A stretch of 64,000 nt of DNA from Prauserella salsuginis (GCF_024648885.1 NZ_JANBBF010000013.1:1-64000), one strand, 5' to 3'; shown: positions 35,336 through 45,038, numbered from the stretch's first letter. Numbers and translations are program-made. The notes: generated from the letters alone by a model not told the origin.

Positions 35336-38300
35336 ATGAAAGGGCCTCGAGGCGTGGTCACCAAGCCTTCCAGGCGTTCACTCCGCGGGCGTGTGCTCGC
35401 TGCCGCGCTTATACCCAGCGTGGCATTGTTGGTGGTCGGCGTCGTCGTGTCCGGCTACCTGATCTACGACGCCGTCAAGGGCCGCGACTTCGTCGTCCGG
35501 GTGCACGAGGCGGCCGAGCCCGGTGTCGACTTCTTCGGTGCGATCCGTGCCGAACGGAGACTCACCCTCGAAGCCCTCGCCGGATCGCCCTCGCAACGGG
35601 AACTCGCCGAACAACGCACCGCGACCGACGCGGCGACCAGCAACCTCATGGACGACGTCGACGGCATGGTCGACGGCGCATCCGACGAGATCCGCGGCGT
35701 CATCGAACAGCTGCGAGGTCAGCTCGGCGAACTCCAGCGGTTCCGTGGCCAGGTCGACGGCGCCGGCGGACCCAACGGCCCCTCACTGCAGGACGCCTAT
35801 GACCTCTACAACCGGATCATCGACACGGTCGCGGCCGGGCTCACCGGAGTGGCCAGGCTGACCCCAGACGCCGAGACGGCGTACCTGCGCGTCCAGTCCA
35901 TGCCCCTGTTCACGGCGGCCGACGGCATGGCACGAGCCGATGCGCTTGCCGCCGCCGGGCACGTCGCAGGCGGACTGACCGACGAGGAGTTCCGCACCTA
36001 CGCGGGCCAGGTGGGCGCCTACCGTGCGCAGCTCGCGCGGTCGTCAATGACTCCCGAGGTGCGCGCCGAGTACGAACGGCTCGTGGGCAGCGACGCGTGG
36101 CGGGTCGTGTCCCGGGTCGAGAACGCGTTCCTCGAAGGCGGCACCCAGCAGGTTCCGGTGTCACCCGAGCGGTGGCACGAGGCTGCCAGCGAGGTCGGCG
36201 GGGCGTTGATGTCGCTGTACATCGAACAGAGCACCCACGCCACGAACGAAGGCGTCGAGCGTGCCGATCGCACCCTCGTCGGCGCACTCGTCGCAGGCGG
36301 TGCCTCGCTCGTCGTCGGATCGCTGCTGATTTTCTTCGCGTGGCGGCTCGCGCAATGGCTGGTGCGGCGGCTCGTGCGGCTTCGCGAGGAAACGCTCGAC
36401 CTCGCCGACAACCGGCTGCCGGACCTCGTCGGACGCGTGCGGGCAGGCGAGAACGTCGACGTCGTCGAACTCGAATCGGTCGACCACGGCGAGGACGAGA
36501 TCGGCCAGGTCGCCGATGCGTTCCGGAAAGCGCAGCGCACCGCGGTTGCCGCGGCCATCGAGGAGTCGCGGGTGCGCGAGGGCACCAAGACGGTGTTCCT
36601 CAACATCGCCCACCGCAGCCAGGTGCTCGTGCATCGCCAGCTCAAGGCGATCGACGACGCCGAGGAGCACCTGGACGATCCGCAGCAGCTCGAGATGCTG
36701 TTCCGCGTCGACCACTTCGCCACTCGTGCCCGCCGCAACGCCGAGAACCTGATCATCCTCGGCGGACAGCAGCCGGGCAGGCGGTGGCGCAATCCCGTGT
36801 CGATCGCCGATCTCGTGCGCGGCGCGAACGCCGAGATCGAGCAGTATCGGCGGGTCGACGTGGCGACGCTGCCGGACGTCGCCGTGATCGGTCCGGCCGT
36901 CGGTGACGTCGTGCATCTGCTGGCGGAACTGCTGGACAACGCGACGGCGTTCTCCCCGCCCGATTCGCGCGTCGTGGTGCGCGGCGACGCGGCCGAGGCG
37001 AAGGGCGTGGTTCTCGAGGTGGAGGACCAGGGGCTCGGCATCGAGGAAGAGGACGCCGAACGGCTGAACACGCTGTTGGCCGAGCCGCCGGACTTCAGCT
37101 TCATGGCGCTGTCCGACGAGCCACGGCTGGGCTTGTTCGTGGTCGCGCGGCTGGCCGCGCGGCACGGCATCCAGGTGCGGCTCCGGGAAGCGATTCACGG
37201 GGGTACTCGCGCCGTCGTGCGGCTGGACCCCGAGCTGCTCGGCACGCTGCCCGAACACGACCGCCGCGACGGCGGCCGAGGCCCCGACACCGGCTCCAAT
37301 ACGGCCGTCGGCTGGCCGACCGCGGAGCCGTCCGATGCGGCGGGCTCCGCGCGGACGGGTGCCGCACAGGCCGACCCCCGGACCGGTGGCGCGCGCGACG
37401 GCCGATCCGGGGGCGACGAGGCCGCAGGCGGCGCCGCTCCGGGCCACGGATTCGCGACCGCGGCATCGGTGAGCGCGATCCTGTCCGGCTCCCAGCCGAA
37501 GGTCGAAGCGCCGGGAGCCGGATGGTTCGGTTCGACGAGCACGTCGGCCCAGCAGGAGCCGGCCCGACAGGGCGACGAACGGCAGGCACACCCGCAGCAG
37601 GCCGCACATCAGGAACCGGGTGCGGAGCAGGAACACACCGCACCGCAGGAACACGGCGGTGCTGAGCAGGTACCTGGAGCTGCACGAGAGGGGACGCCGG
37701 AGCTGCCGGCCGCACCGGACGGCCAGGTGAGGGAATGGCCGGATCCCGGGCGGTCGGCCCAGGGGCAGGTCGCGGAGCCGCAGCAACGGCCCGACCCTCG
37801 GTCGCCGCTGGAATCCCGGTCGTCGCAGTCCACCCGGTCGCAGGACTGGTCCGAGTCGAGGCAGTCGGATTCCCAGCAGCCGGATTCCCAGCAGTCGGAG
37901 TCACCGCACGAGGAGCCACGGCACGCGGAGTCACCGCAACCGCACGGGCAGTCTGGCCGGCAGCAACCACAGCCGCGTCGTGCCTCGCGTCAGCGGCCGT
38001 GGGCCGACCAGCGTTCCGAATCGTGGCCGTCCTCGGGTGTGGAACGTCCCGTTGGCCGGCCGGGGCGCGCCCCTTCGGTACAGGACCGCTTCCTTCGCGA
38101 CGAACATGCCGGTGATGAGTCCTCGGCAGGCGACCACAGGGCGGCATCACGTGGGCAGCCCGGGCAGGAGCCTTCGCGCCGGCGGCGGTCCCAATCGCCG
38201 GCCGACCCAGAGCAGCAGGTGCAGTCACCGGCCGGGCAGTCGCCGACTGAACAGTCCGAGGGGCCGTCGACGGCCGCAGGATGGGCGGAAGCACGGCGCC

Positions 38301-38827
38301 CGGCACCCGGTTCGGTAGCACCCGGTTCGGCGGCACTTGGTTCGCAGGCACTTGGGTCTGCGGCACCGGCCGAGCCGTCGACGTCGGGTTCGGCGGCATC
38401 CGGGCAGCCACAGTCGCCGGGGGAGTCGTCAGGTGGCGGTATGCCGCCGCGACCGCGGAACCCACTGCACCATTCCGGCCAGCAGCCCGCAGTGCCGCCG
38501 GCGGGGGCCACGGGGGCCGGTGGACGCGGGGGATCGGCCGGACTTGCGGGAGGTACCGGCGCTGGGGGAGCTGCCGGGGTCGGCGGTGCACGCTCGAAAC
38601 CGCCGTTGCCGCGGAGGCGCAAGCAGGAGAACCTCGCTCCGCAGCTTCGGGAAGCGCCGCAGGACGCGCCGGAGTCGTCGGAGCCGGGGACGGAGGACCG
38701 GGGCGCGAACGCCGACGCGGCGAGGAACAGGTTCGCGGGATTCCAGCGTGGCACGCAACGTGCGCGCCAGGATCAGGGGAAGCGAGAAGGCACCGGCCTT
38801 TTCGCAAGTGGGGAAGGACCAGGATGA
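35336..38827 (+). CDS. cvnA: conservon-type sensor histidine-kinase-like ATPase with giant disordered tail
   Basis: About 1163 residues: TM1 (20-43), an extracytoplasmic NIT-like domain, TM2 (about 312-335), HAMP-like linker, a dimerisation region without a normal phospho-His box (NIAHRSQVLVHRQLKAID), and a HATPase domain. The ATPase motifs are ELLDNATAFSPPDS, VEDQGLGIEEED and LGLFVVARLAARHGI. From about residue 640 to the end it is Gln/Ser/Pro/Ala-rich and predicted disordered. CvnA proteins bind the roadblock and GTPase partners at the membrane. Start uncertain: ATG 35336 chosen, with ATG 35300 and GTG 35246 possible. Its stop overlaps the next ATG. Confidence 0.85.
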   Translation: MKGPRGVVTKPSRRSLRGRVLAAALIPSVALLVVGVVVSGYLIYDAVKGRDFVVRVHEAAEPGVDFFGAIRAERRLTLEALAGSPSQRELAEQRTATDAATSNLMDDVDGMVDGASDEIRGVIEQLRGQLGELQRFRGQVDGAGGPNGPSLQDAYDLYNRIIDTVAAGLTGVARLTPDAETAYLRVQSMPLFTAADGMARADALAAAGHVAGGLTDEEFRTYAGQVGAYRAQLARSSMTPEVRAEYERLVGSDAWRVVSRVENAFLEGGTQQVPVSPERWHEAASEVGGALMSLYIEQSTHATNEGVERADRTLVGALVAGGASLVVGSLLIFFAWRLAQWLVRRLVRLREETLDLADNRLPDLVGRVRAGENVDVVELESVDHGEDEIGQVADAFRKAQRTAVAAAIEESRVREGTKTVFLNIAHRSQVLVHRQLKAIDDAEEHLDDPQQLEMLFRVDHFATRARRNAENLIILGGQQPGRRWRNPVSIADLVRGANAEIEQYRRVDVATLPDVAVIGPAVGDVVHLLAELLDNATAFSPPDSRVVVRGDAAEAKGVVLEVEDQGLGIEEEDAERLNTLLAEPPDFSFMALSDEPRLGLFVVARLAARHGIQVRLREAIHGGTRAVVRLDPELLGTLPEHDRRDGGRGPDTGSNTAVGWPTAEPSDAAGSARTGAAQADPRTGGARDGRSGGDEAAGGAAPGHGFATAASVSAILSGSQPKVEAPGAGWFGSTSTSAQQEPARQGDERQAHPQQAAHQEPGAEQEHTAPQEHGGAEQVPGAAREGTPELPAAPDGQVREWPDPGRSAQGQVAEPQQRPDPRSPLESRSSQSTRSQDWSESRQSDSQQPDSQQSESPHEEPRHAESPQPHGQSGRQQPQPRRASRQRPWADQRSESWPSSGVERPVGRPGRAPSVQDRFLRDEHAGDESSAGDHRAASRGQPGQEPSRRRRSQSPADPEQQVQSPAGQSPTEQSEGPSTAAGWAEARRPAPGSVAPGSAALGSQALGSAAPAEPSTSGSAASGQPQSPGESSGGGMPPRPRNPLHHSGQQPAVPPAGATGAGGRGGSAGLAGGTGAGGAAGVGGARSKPPLPRRRKQENLAPQLREAPQDAPESSEPGTEDRGANADAARNRFAGFQRGTQRARQDQGKREGTGLFASGEGPG

Positions 38828-39213
38828 CAAGCAGGGGTAGTGAGCTCGGCTGGTTGCTCGACGATCTGGTGCAGCAGGTCGCCGGCGCCGACAGGGCGGT
38901 GGTGCTGTCGGCGGATGGCCTGTTGATGGGCAACTCCAGCAACATGGCCGCCGAGGAGGCCGAGCACCTGTCGGCGGTCGCGTCGGCGTTCCAAAGCCTG
39001 GCGAAAGGAACCGGCCGCCAGTTCGGTGGTGGTGGCGTGCGGCAGACCCTCGTGGAGATGGACCACGCGTTCCTGTTCGTCACGGCTGCCGGCAGCGGGG
39101 CGTGTCTCGCCCTTCTGACGTCGGCCGATGCGGATATGGGCATGGTGGCCTACTCCATGAACATGATGGTGAAGCGAGTCGGTGCGGTATTGAGCGCGGC
39201 ACCTCGGACGTGA
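38824..39213 (+). CDS. cvnB: roadblock/LC7-domain protein (CvnB-like)
   Basis: 129 residues with the roadblock fold: LGWLLDDLVQQVAGADRAVVLSADGLLMGNSSNM, then FLFVTAAGSGACLALLTSADADMGMVAYSM. In conservons this protein modulates the small GTPase CvnD. It overlaps the kinase gene by four bases (ATGA). Confidence 0.92.
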   Translation: MTSRGSELGWLLDDLVQQVAGADRAVVLSADGLLMGNSSNMAAEEAEHLSAVASAFQSLAKGTGRQFGGGGVRQTLVEMDHAFLFVTAAGSGACLALLTSADADMGMVAYSMNMMVKRVGAVLSAAPRT

Positions 39214-39330
39214 CGGACCCTCGCGGTCGGCACGTCGCCGCCCGCGTGGTTGGATCGCCTGCGAACATGTGCCACTACCGCGAGGACGCTCCGGCGGATC
39301 CGAACACGAAACGTACGCAGGCGGTTTTCC

Positions 39331-39927
39331 ATGACACCCGGACAGCCCGAACCCGGCAGTGGAGAGACCACGGCCGCGAAACTGCTGATCGCCGGCGGCT
39401 TCGGCGTCGGTAAGACGACCCTGGTCGGTTCCGTCAGTGAGGTACCGCCACTACGAACCGAAGAGGCGATCACCGAGGCGTCCGCGGGCACCGACGATCT
39501 GACCGGCGTCGAGTCGAAGGTCAGTACCACCGTGGCGTTGGACTTCGGCCGCATCACGATCAGCCCTGAGCTGATTCTGTACCTGTTCGGTACGCCGGGG
39601 CAGGACCGGTTCTGGTTCATGTGGAACGAGCTTGCGGAGGGTGCGATCGGTGCCGTCGTACTGGCCGACCCCCGGCGTCTCGAGGCGTGCTTTCCGGCGG
39701 TCGACTTCTTCGAGCGGCGCAGCGTGCCGTTCATCGTGGGTGTCAACTGTTTCGACGGCGCCCACCGCTACACGGTCGACGAGGTTCGGGACGCTCTCGA
39801 CATCGCACCCACCGTGCCGCTCATGCTGTGCGATGCGCGCGACCGCGCGTCGTCGAGGGATGTGCTGATCGCGCTCGTCGAACACGTCATGCACCAGTAC
39901 GACCTGGCCCATTCGGCACCGTCCTGA
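39331..39927 (+). CDS. cvnD: small ATP/GTP-binding protein (CvnD-like)
   Basis: 198 residues: P-loop AGGFGVGKTTLVGSVSEV, switch-type region ESKVSTTVALDFGRI, LYLFGTPGQDRFWFMWNEL, and NCFDGAHRY in place of the NKxD motif, as in the conservon GTPases. It lies 117 bp after the roadblock gene, where a DUF742 (cvnC) gene would be expected; that gap is too short for one. ATG 39331 begins the conserved N-terminus but lacks a clear ribosome site. Confidence 0.9.
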   Translation: MTPGQPEPGSGETTAAKLLIAGGFGVGKTTLVGSVSEVPPLRTEEAITEASAGTDDLTGVESKVSTTVALDFGRITISPELILYLFGTPGQDRFWFMWNELAEGAIGAVVLADPRRLEACFPAVDFFERRSVPFIVGVNCFDGAHRYTVDEVRDALDIAPTVPLMLCDARDRASSRDVLIALVEHVMHQYDLAHSAPS

Positions 39928-39939
39928 GCCGTGTCGTGA

Positions 39940-41232
39940 TCATTCGGTCATCGGCGCCTCCGTCGGCCTGCGGCCCTGGATGGATGCGTCGAGCAGCTGC
40001 ACCGGATGCAACATCGGCACGTCGTCCAGGAAACGCCGCAACTGGAGCAGACAACCCGGGTTGGCCGTGACCAGCAGTTCGGGGGAGACCGCTCGCACGT
40101 TCCGCGCCTTGCGTTCGCCGAGTTCCTCGGCCGGCTCGGGGTTGGTCATGTTGTAGATCCCGGCGGAGCCACAGCACAGTTCGGCCTCGGGCAGGTCGAC
40201 CAGGTCAACGCCTGGGATGGTCCGCAACACCGACCGGGGCTGTTCCCGGATTCCCTGTGCATGGCCGAGATGACACGCGTCGTGGTATGCCACCTTCGCG
40301 TCGATACGGTGCCGTTCTGCCCGTGGCTCGAGCTCGGCGAGCAGCTCCGTGACATCCCGTACCTTCTCGCTGAAAGCCGTTGCCCGCTCCCTCCACTGTG
40401 GATCATCTGCGAGTAGGTGGCCGTACTCCTTCAACGAGGATCCGCATCCGGCCACGTTCACGACGATGTTGTCCACCGGAAGCTTCTCGAACGTCGCGAT
40501 CGTCTGCTTCGCACGTTCGCGGGCATGCGGCTCACGTCCGGCGTGCAGTCCGAGTGCGCCGCAGCATCCCTGCTCGCGTGGAGTGAGGACCTCGCAGCCT
40601 TCCGCCGCGAGCACACGCTGGGTCGCAGTGTTCACTTCGTGGAAGAACACGTCCTGCACGCACCCCGACAGCAACGCCACACGTTTGCGCGGTGCGCCGG
40701 CCGGGCGCACCCGACGCGGCAGGCTCGCGAACGCCGACCGCAGTCGGACCTGCGGCATCAACGCCTGTGCTGCCCGCAGCCGCGGCGGTAGTATCCGTGC
40801 GGCGAGCGCCGGCAGGCGCAGTTTCTGGTAGAGCGCACCGCCGAGGGCCGCTGCACGCAGCCGGCGCCGGTAGGGGAACAGCGCGAAGATTCCGTTCCGG
40901 AACCAACGGTCCGATCGGGCACGCGGTACGTTCCGCTCGACCTGCGGCCGCGTCGCCTCGAGGAGACGGTCGTACTGCACGCCGGACGGGCACGACGTCA
41001 CGCACGCCATACATCCGAGGCAGGCATCGATGTGTTCGGTGAACGCGCCCTCGAGTTCGATCTCACCGCGCTCGGCGAGATCCATCAGGTAGATCCGTCC
41101 GCGCGGCGAGTCCATCTCCTCACCCCACAACTGGTAGGTGGGGCAGGTCGGCAGGCAGAACCCGCAGTGGACGCAGTCGTTCAGCAGTTCGCGCGACGGC
41201 GGGTTGGTCGCGTCGAAACTCGAGTCCGTCAC
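39940..41232 (-). CDS. glcF: glycolate oxidase iron-sulfur subunit
   Basis: 430 residues. Two 4Fe-4S motifs are at the N-terminus (CVHCGFCLPTCPTYQ and CLGCMACVTSCPSGVQY). Two cysteine-rich CCG domains follow (GCCGALGLHAGR...AGCGSSLKEYG and YHDACHLGHAQGI...LCCGSAGIYN). It passes electrons from the GlcD/GlcE flavoproteins to the respiratory chain. GTG 41232 follows a strong AGGAGG and overlaps the glcE stop (GTGA). Confidence 0.95.
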   Translation of the reverse strand: MTDSSFDATNPPSRELLNDCVHCGFCLPTCPTYQLWGEEMDSPRGRIYLMDLAERGEIELEGAFTEHIDACLGCMACVTSCPSGVQYDRLLEATRPQVERNVPRARSDRWFRNGIFALFPYRRRLRAAALGGALYQKLRLPALAARILPPRLRAAQALMPQVRLRSAFASLPRRVRPAGAPRKRVALLSGCVQDVFFHEVNTATQRVLAAEGCEVLTPREQGCCGALGLHAGREPHARERAKQTIATFEKLPVDNIVVNVAGCGSSLKEYGHLLADDPQWRERATAFSEKVRDVTELLAELEPRAERHRIDAKVAYHDACHLGHAQGIREQPRSVLRTIPGVDLVDLPEAELCCGSAGIYNMTNPEPAEELGERKARNVRAVSPELLVTANPGCLLQLRRFLDDVPMLHPVQLLDASIQGRRPTEAPMTE

Positions 41233-42545
41233 GAGTCCTCCTGTTCCGTTCCGGCAGGTTCCGTCCCACCGGAGTCGGTTGGTGCCTGGGTCCTGGCCAC
41301 CGGCCGCAACGCCGCGTCGTCCGGGGTCACCGCTCCGTGCGCCGTCTCGTCGGCGGAATCTCCGGATGCTGTCGGCGACGCGGTCCGAGACGCCGCCCTC
41401 GACGGAGTCGTACCGGTGCTCGTGTCCCTGCCGGCGGGCTCGGCCGATGCGGCTGCGGCCGGTTTGAGCCACGTTCCGAAACGTTCGGCATCCAGCCGGA
41501 AGGCCGGGTCCAGTTCGCGTTTGATCGCCCGCAGCACGTGCAATGCGGACGGCTGCTGCCCCCACGACCGTGCCTGCCCACCGCTCGCGCTCCGCCGCAC
41601 GGAGGTCCCTCCTGCTTCCGTGACGGCGTCATGGACGTGGTCGACCTGCGCTGCAGGTACCGAGAGCGTCGCGACACCGGTGGCCAGCCCGGCCACCGCC
41701 GGCGAGTCGAACCGGCCGAGGACACCGGGTAGGCGACTCGGCCTGCAGCCGACCCGTACCGTCGCGTCGTCGACCAACCGAGCGTGCCGTTGCCATGATT
41801 CCGCTGCCTCGTCATCCGACAGCGCTCGGCCTCCGGTCAGTTCGACGAGCCTTCGCGCCCTGGCTGTGGTGCCGTCGGTCGTGCCCTCGATGCGGACGAG
41901 CAGCGTGCCGTCGGCCCACTCGAGTGACACCGGTTCCTGTGCCTCGGCCAGCAATGACCGCGTGTGGTCGGCGGCTTCGGGCAGTGTGCAGTCCAGCGCC
42001 ACGGTGCGTTGTGCCTCCGGAGCGGGATGCAAGCGCAACACCACCTCGGCCATCAGGCCGTATGCGCCGTACGAGCCGTGCATCAGCTTCGCCAGGTCGT
42101 AGCCCGCGACGTTCTTGATGACGTGCCCGCCCGTCCTGGCGGGGGTGCCGTCCGCCAACACCACGGTCGCTCCGATGACAAGGTCACGCATGGATCCGTA
42201 GCCGAGTGCCAGTGGGCCCGAATCGGCGGTTGCGATCAGGCCGGCGACGGTCGCGCCCCGACGTACTCGCGCGGCGTCGAATGCCACGCGCTGGCCGTGC
42301 TGGGCGACCTCGTCCTGTAGCTGGTCCAGCGGTGTGCCTGCGCCGACGGAGACCGTCATGTCGGCCGGGTTGTAGGACCGGATCCCGGTGAGGCCCGTCG
42401 TGTCGACGACGACGTCGGCCGCGCCGGTGGTGCCGGCCCAGGAGGCGGCTGTGCCGGCACCCTGAATTCGTACCGTGCCCCCGGTCTCGGCGAACGCCTC
42501 GCACGCCGAACGCAGGTCCGTCGGTGTCAGAATCGTGGCGGTCAT
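41229..42545 (-). CDS. glcE: glycolate oxidase FAD-binding subunit
   Basis: 438 residues. The FAD_binding_4 domain shows VRIQGAGTAASWAG, VSVGAGTPLDQLQDEV and GHVIKNVAGYDLAKLMHGSYG. The last 75 residues after TWLKPAAAAS are a Thr/Ala/Ser/Asp-rich tail not typical of GlcE. Works with GlcD and GlcF in glycolate to glyoxylate oxidation. ATG 42545 overlaps the glcD stop and its own stop overlaps glcF. Confidence 0.92.
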   Translation of the reverse strand: MTATILTPTDLRSACEAFAETGGTVRIQGAGTAASWAGTTGAADVVVDTTGLTGIRSYNPADMTVSVGAGTPLDQLQDEVAQHGQRVAFDAARVRRGATVAGLIATADSGPLALGYGSMRDLVIGATVVLADGTPARTGGHVIKNVAGYDLAKLMHGSYGAYGLMAEVVLRLHPAPEAQRTVALDCTLPEAADHTRSLLAEAQEPVSLEWADGTLLVRIEGTTDGTTARARRLVELTGGRALSDDEAAESWQRHARLVDDATVRVGCRPSRLPGVLGRFDSPAVAGLATGVATLSVPAAQVDHVHDAVTEAGGTSVRRSASGGQARSWGQQPSALHVLRAIKRELDPAFRLDAERFGTWLKPAAAASAEPAGRDTSTGTTPSRAASRTASPTASGDSADETAHGAVTPDDAALRPVARTQAPTDSGGTEPAGTEQEDS

Positions 42546-43993
42546 AGACGCTCGATCACCCCGGCCTCTTCCAGCGGGTGCGGCCGGTACCGGCCCGGCT
42601 GTTCTCCGCACAGTCTCGGTGTGGGCAGCAGCTTGCCCGGATTGCACAGGTGCTGCGGATCGAATGCCGTCCTCACCCTGTCCATCGTGGAAAGGTCGGC
42701 CTCGCCGAACATGCGCGGCATGGAGCAGGCTTTGTCCGTGCCGATTCCGTGTTCGCCGGACAGCGAGCCCCCGAGTTCCACGCACAGTTCCGCGATGTCG
42801 GTGGACAGTTCTTCGGCGCGTTCCAGCTCGCCCGCATCCTCGTCGAACAACACCAACGGGTGCAGATTGCCGTCGCCCGCATGGAAGACGTTCGCCACGC
42901 GCAGACCGGCATCACGGCCCATGTTCTCGATCCGGTTCAGCACTTCCGCGAGTCGTGTCCGCGGAACGACCCCGTCCTGCACGATGTAATCGGGGCTGAT
43001 TCGCCCCACCGCGGCGAAAGCAGCCTTGCGGCCCTTCCAGATCCTGGCCCGCTCCGCTGCGGTCTCGGCGATGTGCAGCCGCGTACAGCCGTGCCGGTCA
43101 CAGATCGCGCGGACTTCGGCGAACTGAGCCTCGCACTCGGACTCGGGCCCGTCGAGTTCGACCACGAGCGCCGCAGGCGTCGACAGGGTGTATCCCGCGC
43201 CGACCGCTTTCTCTGCGGCTTGGATCGCCAGATTGTCCATCATCTCGACCGCCGCGGGGATGATGCCGGCGGCGACGAGGTCACTGACGACGTCGCCCGC
43301 CGCCGTCACGGAGGGGAAGTCCGCGAGCAGTGTGCGCACGGTCTCCGGAGTGCGGAGAAGGCGCACCGTGATGTCACACGCGATGCCGAGCGTCCCCTCC
43401 GAACCTATGACCACACCTCGTAGATCGGGGCCGAGTTGTTCGTCGGTGTCACCGCCGAGTGTCACGATCTCCCCGTCGGGAAGCACGACGGTCATGGACA
43501 GCACGTGATTCGTGGTGAAGCCGTACTTGAGGCAGTGCGCACCACCGGAGTTCTCCGCGATGTTGCCGCCGATCGTGCAAACCTGCTGGCTCGACGGGTC
43601 AGGGGCGTAGTACAGCCCGTGGGCGGCAGCAGCTTTCGTGATGTCGAGGTTCGTGACGCCCGGCTGCAACACCGCTCTTCGGTCAACCGGGTCGATGTCC
43701 ACGATCTCGCGCATTCGCTGCAGTGAGATCACGACGCCGTCGGCGACCGGCATTGCACCGCCCGACAGTCCGGTGCCCGCGCCGCGTGCGACGAACGGGA
43801 CGCCGTGCCGATGACAGGCGCGTACGGCGTTTGCGACGTGCTCGGTGGCGCGTGGGAGTACGACGAGTGAAGGTATTTGCCGAAAGCCGGTCAGGCCATC
43901 GCATTCGTAGCTGCGTAGCTGTACCGGATCGGAGATGACGTTCTCCGTGCCGACGGCCGCGACCAGTGCGTCGTGGGCTGCGCGGTCGAGCAT
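42542..43993 (-). CDS. glcD: glycolate oxidase FAD-linked subunit
   Basis: 483 residues. The FAD_binding_4 motif includes VARGAGTGLSGGAMP and DPSSQQVCTIGGNIAENSGG, and the FAD-oxidase C domain contains VFHAGDGNLHPL and SGEHGIGTDK. It is the catalytic subunit for glycolate (or D-lactate-like) oxidation. ATG 43993 follows AAGGAGAG. First gene of a glcDEF operon in which all junctions overlap by four bases. Confidence 0.95.
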   Translation of the reverse strand: MLDRAAHDALVAAVGTENVISDPVQLRSYECDGLTGFRQIPSLVVLPRATEHVANAVRACHRHGVPFVARGAGTGLSGGAMPVADGVVISLQRMREIVDIDPVDRRAVLQPGVTNLDITKAAAAHGLYYAPDPSSQQVCTIGGNIAENSGGAHCLKYGFTTNHVLSMTVVLPDGEIVTLGGDTDEQLGPDLRGVVIGSEGTLGIACDITVRLLRTPETVRTLLADFPSVTAAGDVVSDLVAAGIIPAAVEMMDNLAIQAAEKAVGAGYTLSTPAALVVELDGPESECEAQFAEVRAICDRHGCTRLHIAETAAERARIWKGRKAAFAAVGRISPDYIVQDGVVPRTRLAEVLNRIENMGRDAGLRVANVFHAGDGNLHPLVLFDEDAGELERAEELSTDIAELCVELGGSLSGEHGIGTDKACSMPRMFGEADLSTMDRVRTAFDPQHLCNPGKLLPTPRLCGEQPGRYRPHPLEEAGVIERL

Positions 43994-44368
43994 CGTCGCT
44001 CTCCTTCCGCAATCGTGCGGTGGTGTCCGAACCGTCTGCGTTCGAACGTCGGCCCGAGACTGAGGGGCTCGGGCGGGCGGATCAGGTCCGGTCCGCTCTT
44101 CTCTCCGGTGTCCGTGGGTTCCGATTCCCGGGTACCACGTCGAGGGATGGAAGTCGACGGACTCCGAACTGATATCTCCTTTTTCGGAATATGAAATTTC
44201 AATATCGTCACAAGAAACTTTAGTTCCGGCGAGGCCCCGTGAGTCAACCCCGATCCGGGCGACCTGTCACTGCCGAAGCGTCGCCCACTGTGGCTGCCGG
44301 GGATCTGCGGGCGGTGTGGCCGCAGCCCTGATTGCTTGGACTCCATTGATACCACTGTCGTCGATCCG
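43994..44368. other. non-coding region with AT-rich island upstream of glcD
   Basis: About 375 bp between the divergent glcD and HTH genes. Around 44168-44225 the DNA is strikingly AT-rich for this genome and contains the perfect palindrome TGAAATTTCA (44192-44201) flanked by ATA/ATAT. It is the likely promoter/operator region of glcDEF. No gene is credible here. Confidence 0.6.
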
Positions 44369-44398
44369 TTGACAAGTGCTCGATGTCGTCGTTACGTT
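44369..44398 (+). promoter_or_regulatory. leaderless sigma-70-like promoter
   Basis: TTGACA (44369-44374), 18-base spacer, TACGTT (44393-44398). Transcription would begin at 44405, which is the first base of an in-frame GTG, so the mRNA is predicted to be leaderless. Confidence 0.7.
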
Positions 44399-44404
44399 GA
44401 CGAT

Positions 44405-44998
44405 GTGGATCGCTACGAGGGACTGCGTGAGACGGTCGAACGAGCCGTCGACGACGACGTGGAGAGTGCGGACGACGTGGTGTCCGCACTCGCAGTGTTG
44501 CGCGAGCTGCGTGACGAGCTCACCGATTGGGAGCCGCTTCTGATCGGTGCCGCACGTCGGCTGGGTGTGAGCTGGGCCGACCTCGCACCTGCGTTGGGGG
44601 TCGCGAGCAGGCAGGCCGCGGAACGGCGGTATCTGCGGCTGCACAAACCCGAACACGAACTCGGGTTGACGGCCGACGGGCGGGTGCAGGCCGAGCGTGA
44701 TCGCCGAGCCGGGCACCGGGCGGTTCGAGCGTGGGCTCAGGACAACTCCGAGGTGGTCCGCAAGCTCGCGGCATTGGTCGGGTCACTCGACGATGTGGGT
44801 GACGAAGCGAGGCCGTACGTGGATGTGGTTTCGCGGACGCTCGGCAAGGACGATCCGGTGCTGTTGATCGGTCCGATGGTCTCGGCAGCGGCCCATCTGC
44901 GCGACAGTCATCCGGAACTGGCGGCGCAGGTCGACGGCGTGAATTCGGAGGTCGAGCACGTCCGGAGCGAGGCCATCGACCGAAGGGTCAGGCGGTGA
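44405..44998 (+). CDS. HTH-domain protein of the 'HSP18 transcriptional regulator' type
   Basis: 197 residues. Helix-rich throughout, with a helix-turn-helix at GAARRLGVSWADLAPALGVASRQAAERRYLRL (about residues 50-80). The rest is charged and probably alpha-helical. Similar actinobacterial proteins are annotated as HSP18-type regulators; targets are unknown. GTG 44405 is chosen because a promoter predicts the transcript to start exactly there; the frame extends to TTG 44336. Confidence 0.7.
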   Translation: MDRYEGLRETVERAVDDDVESADDVVSALAVLRELRDELTDWEPLLIGAARRLGVSWADLAPALGVASRQAAERRYLRLHKPEHELGLTADGRVQAERDRRAGHRAVRAWAQDNSEVVRKLAALVGSLDDVGDEARPYVDVVSRTLGKDDPVLLIGPMVSAAAHLRDSHPELAAQVDGVNSEVEHVRSEAIDRRVRR

Positions 44999-45038
44999 TC
45001 GGTGTCGATGAACTGCGAAAACGCGTACCGTTCTCGGT

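Noticed and set aside
39214-39330. Degraded cvnC remnant
   Set aside because: Read in all frames, the 117 bp shows no DUF742-like RPY/GR or helix-turn-helix segment.
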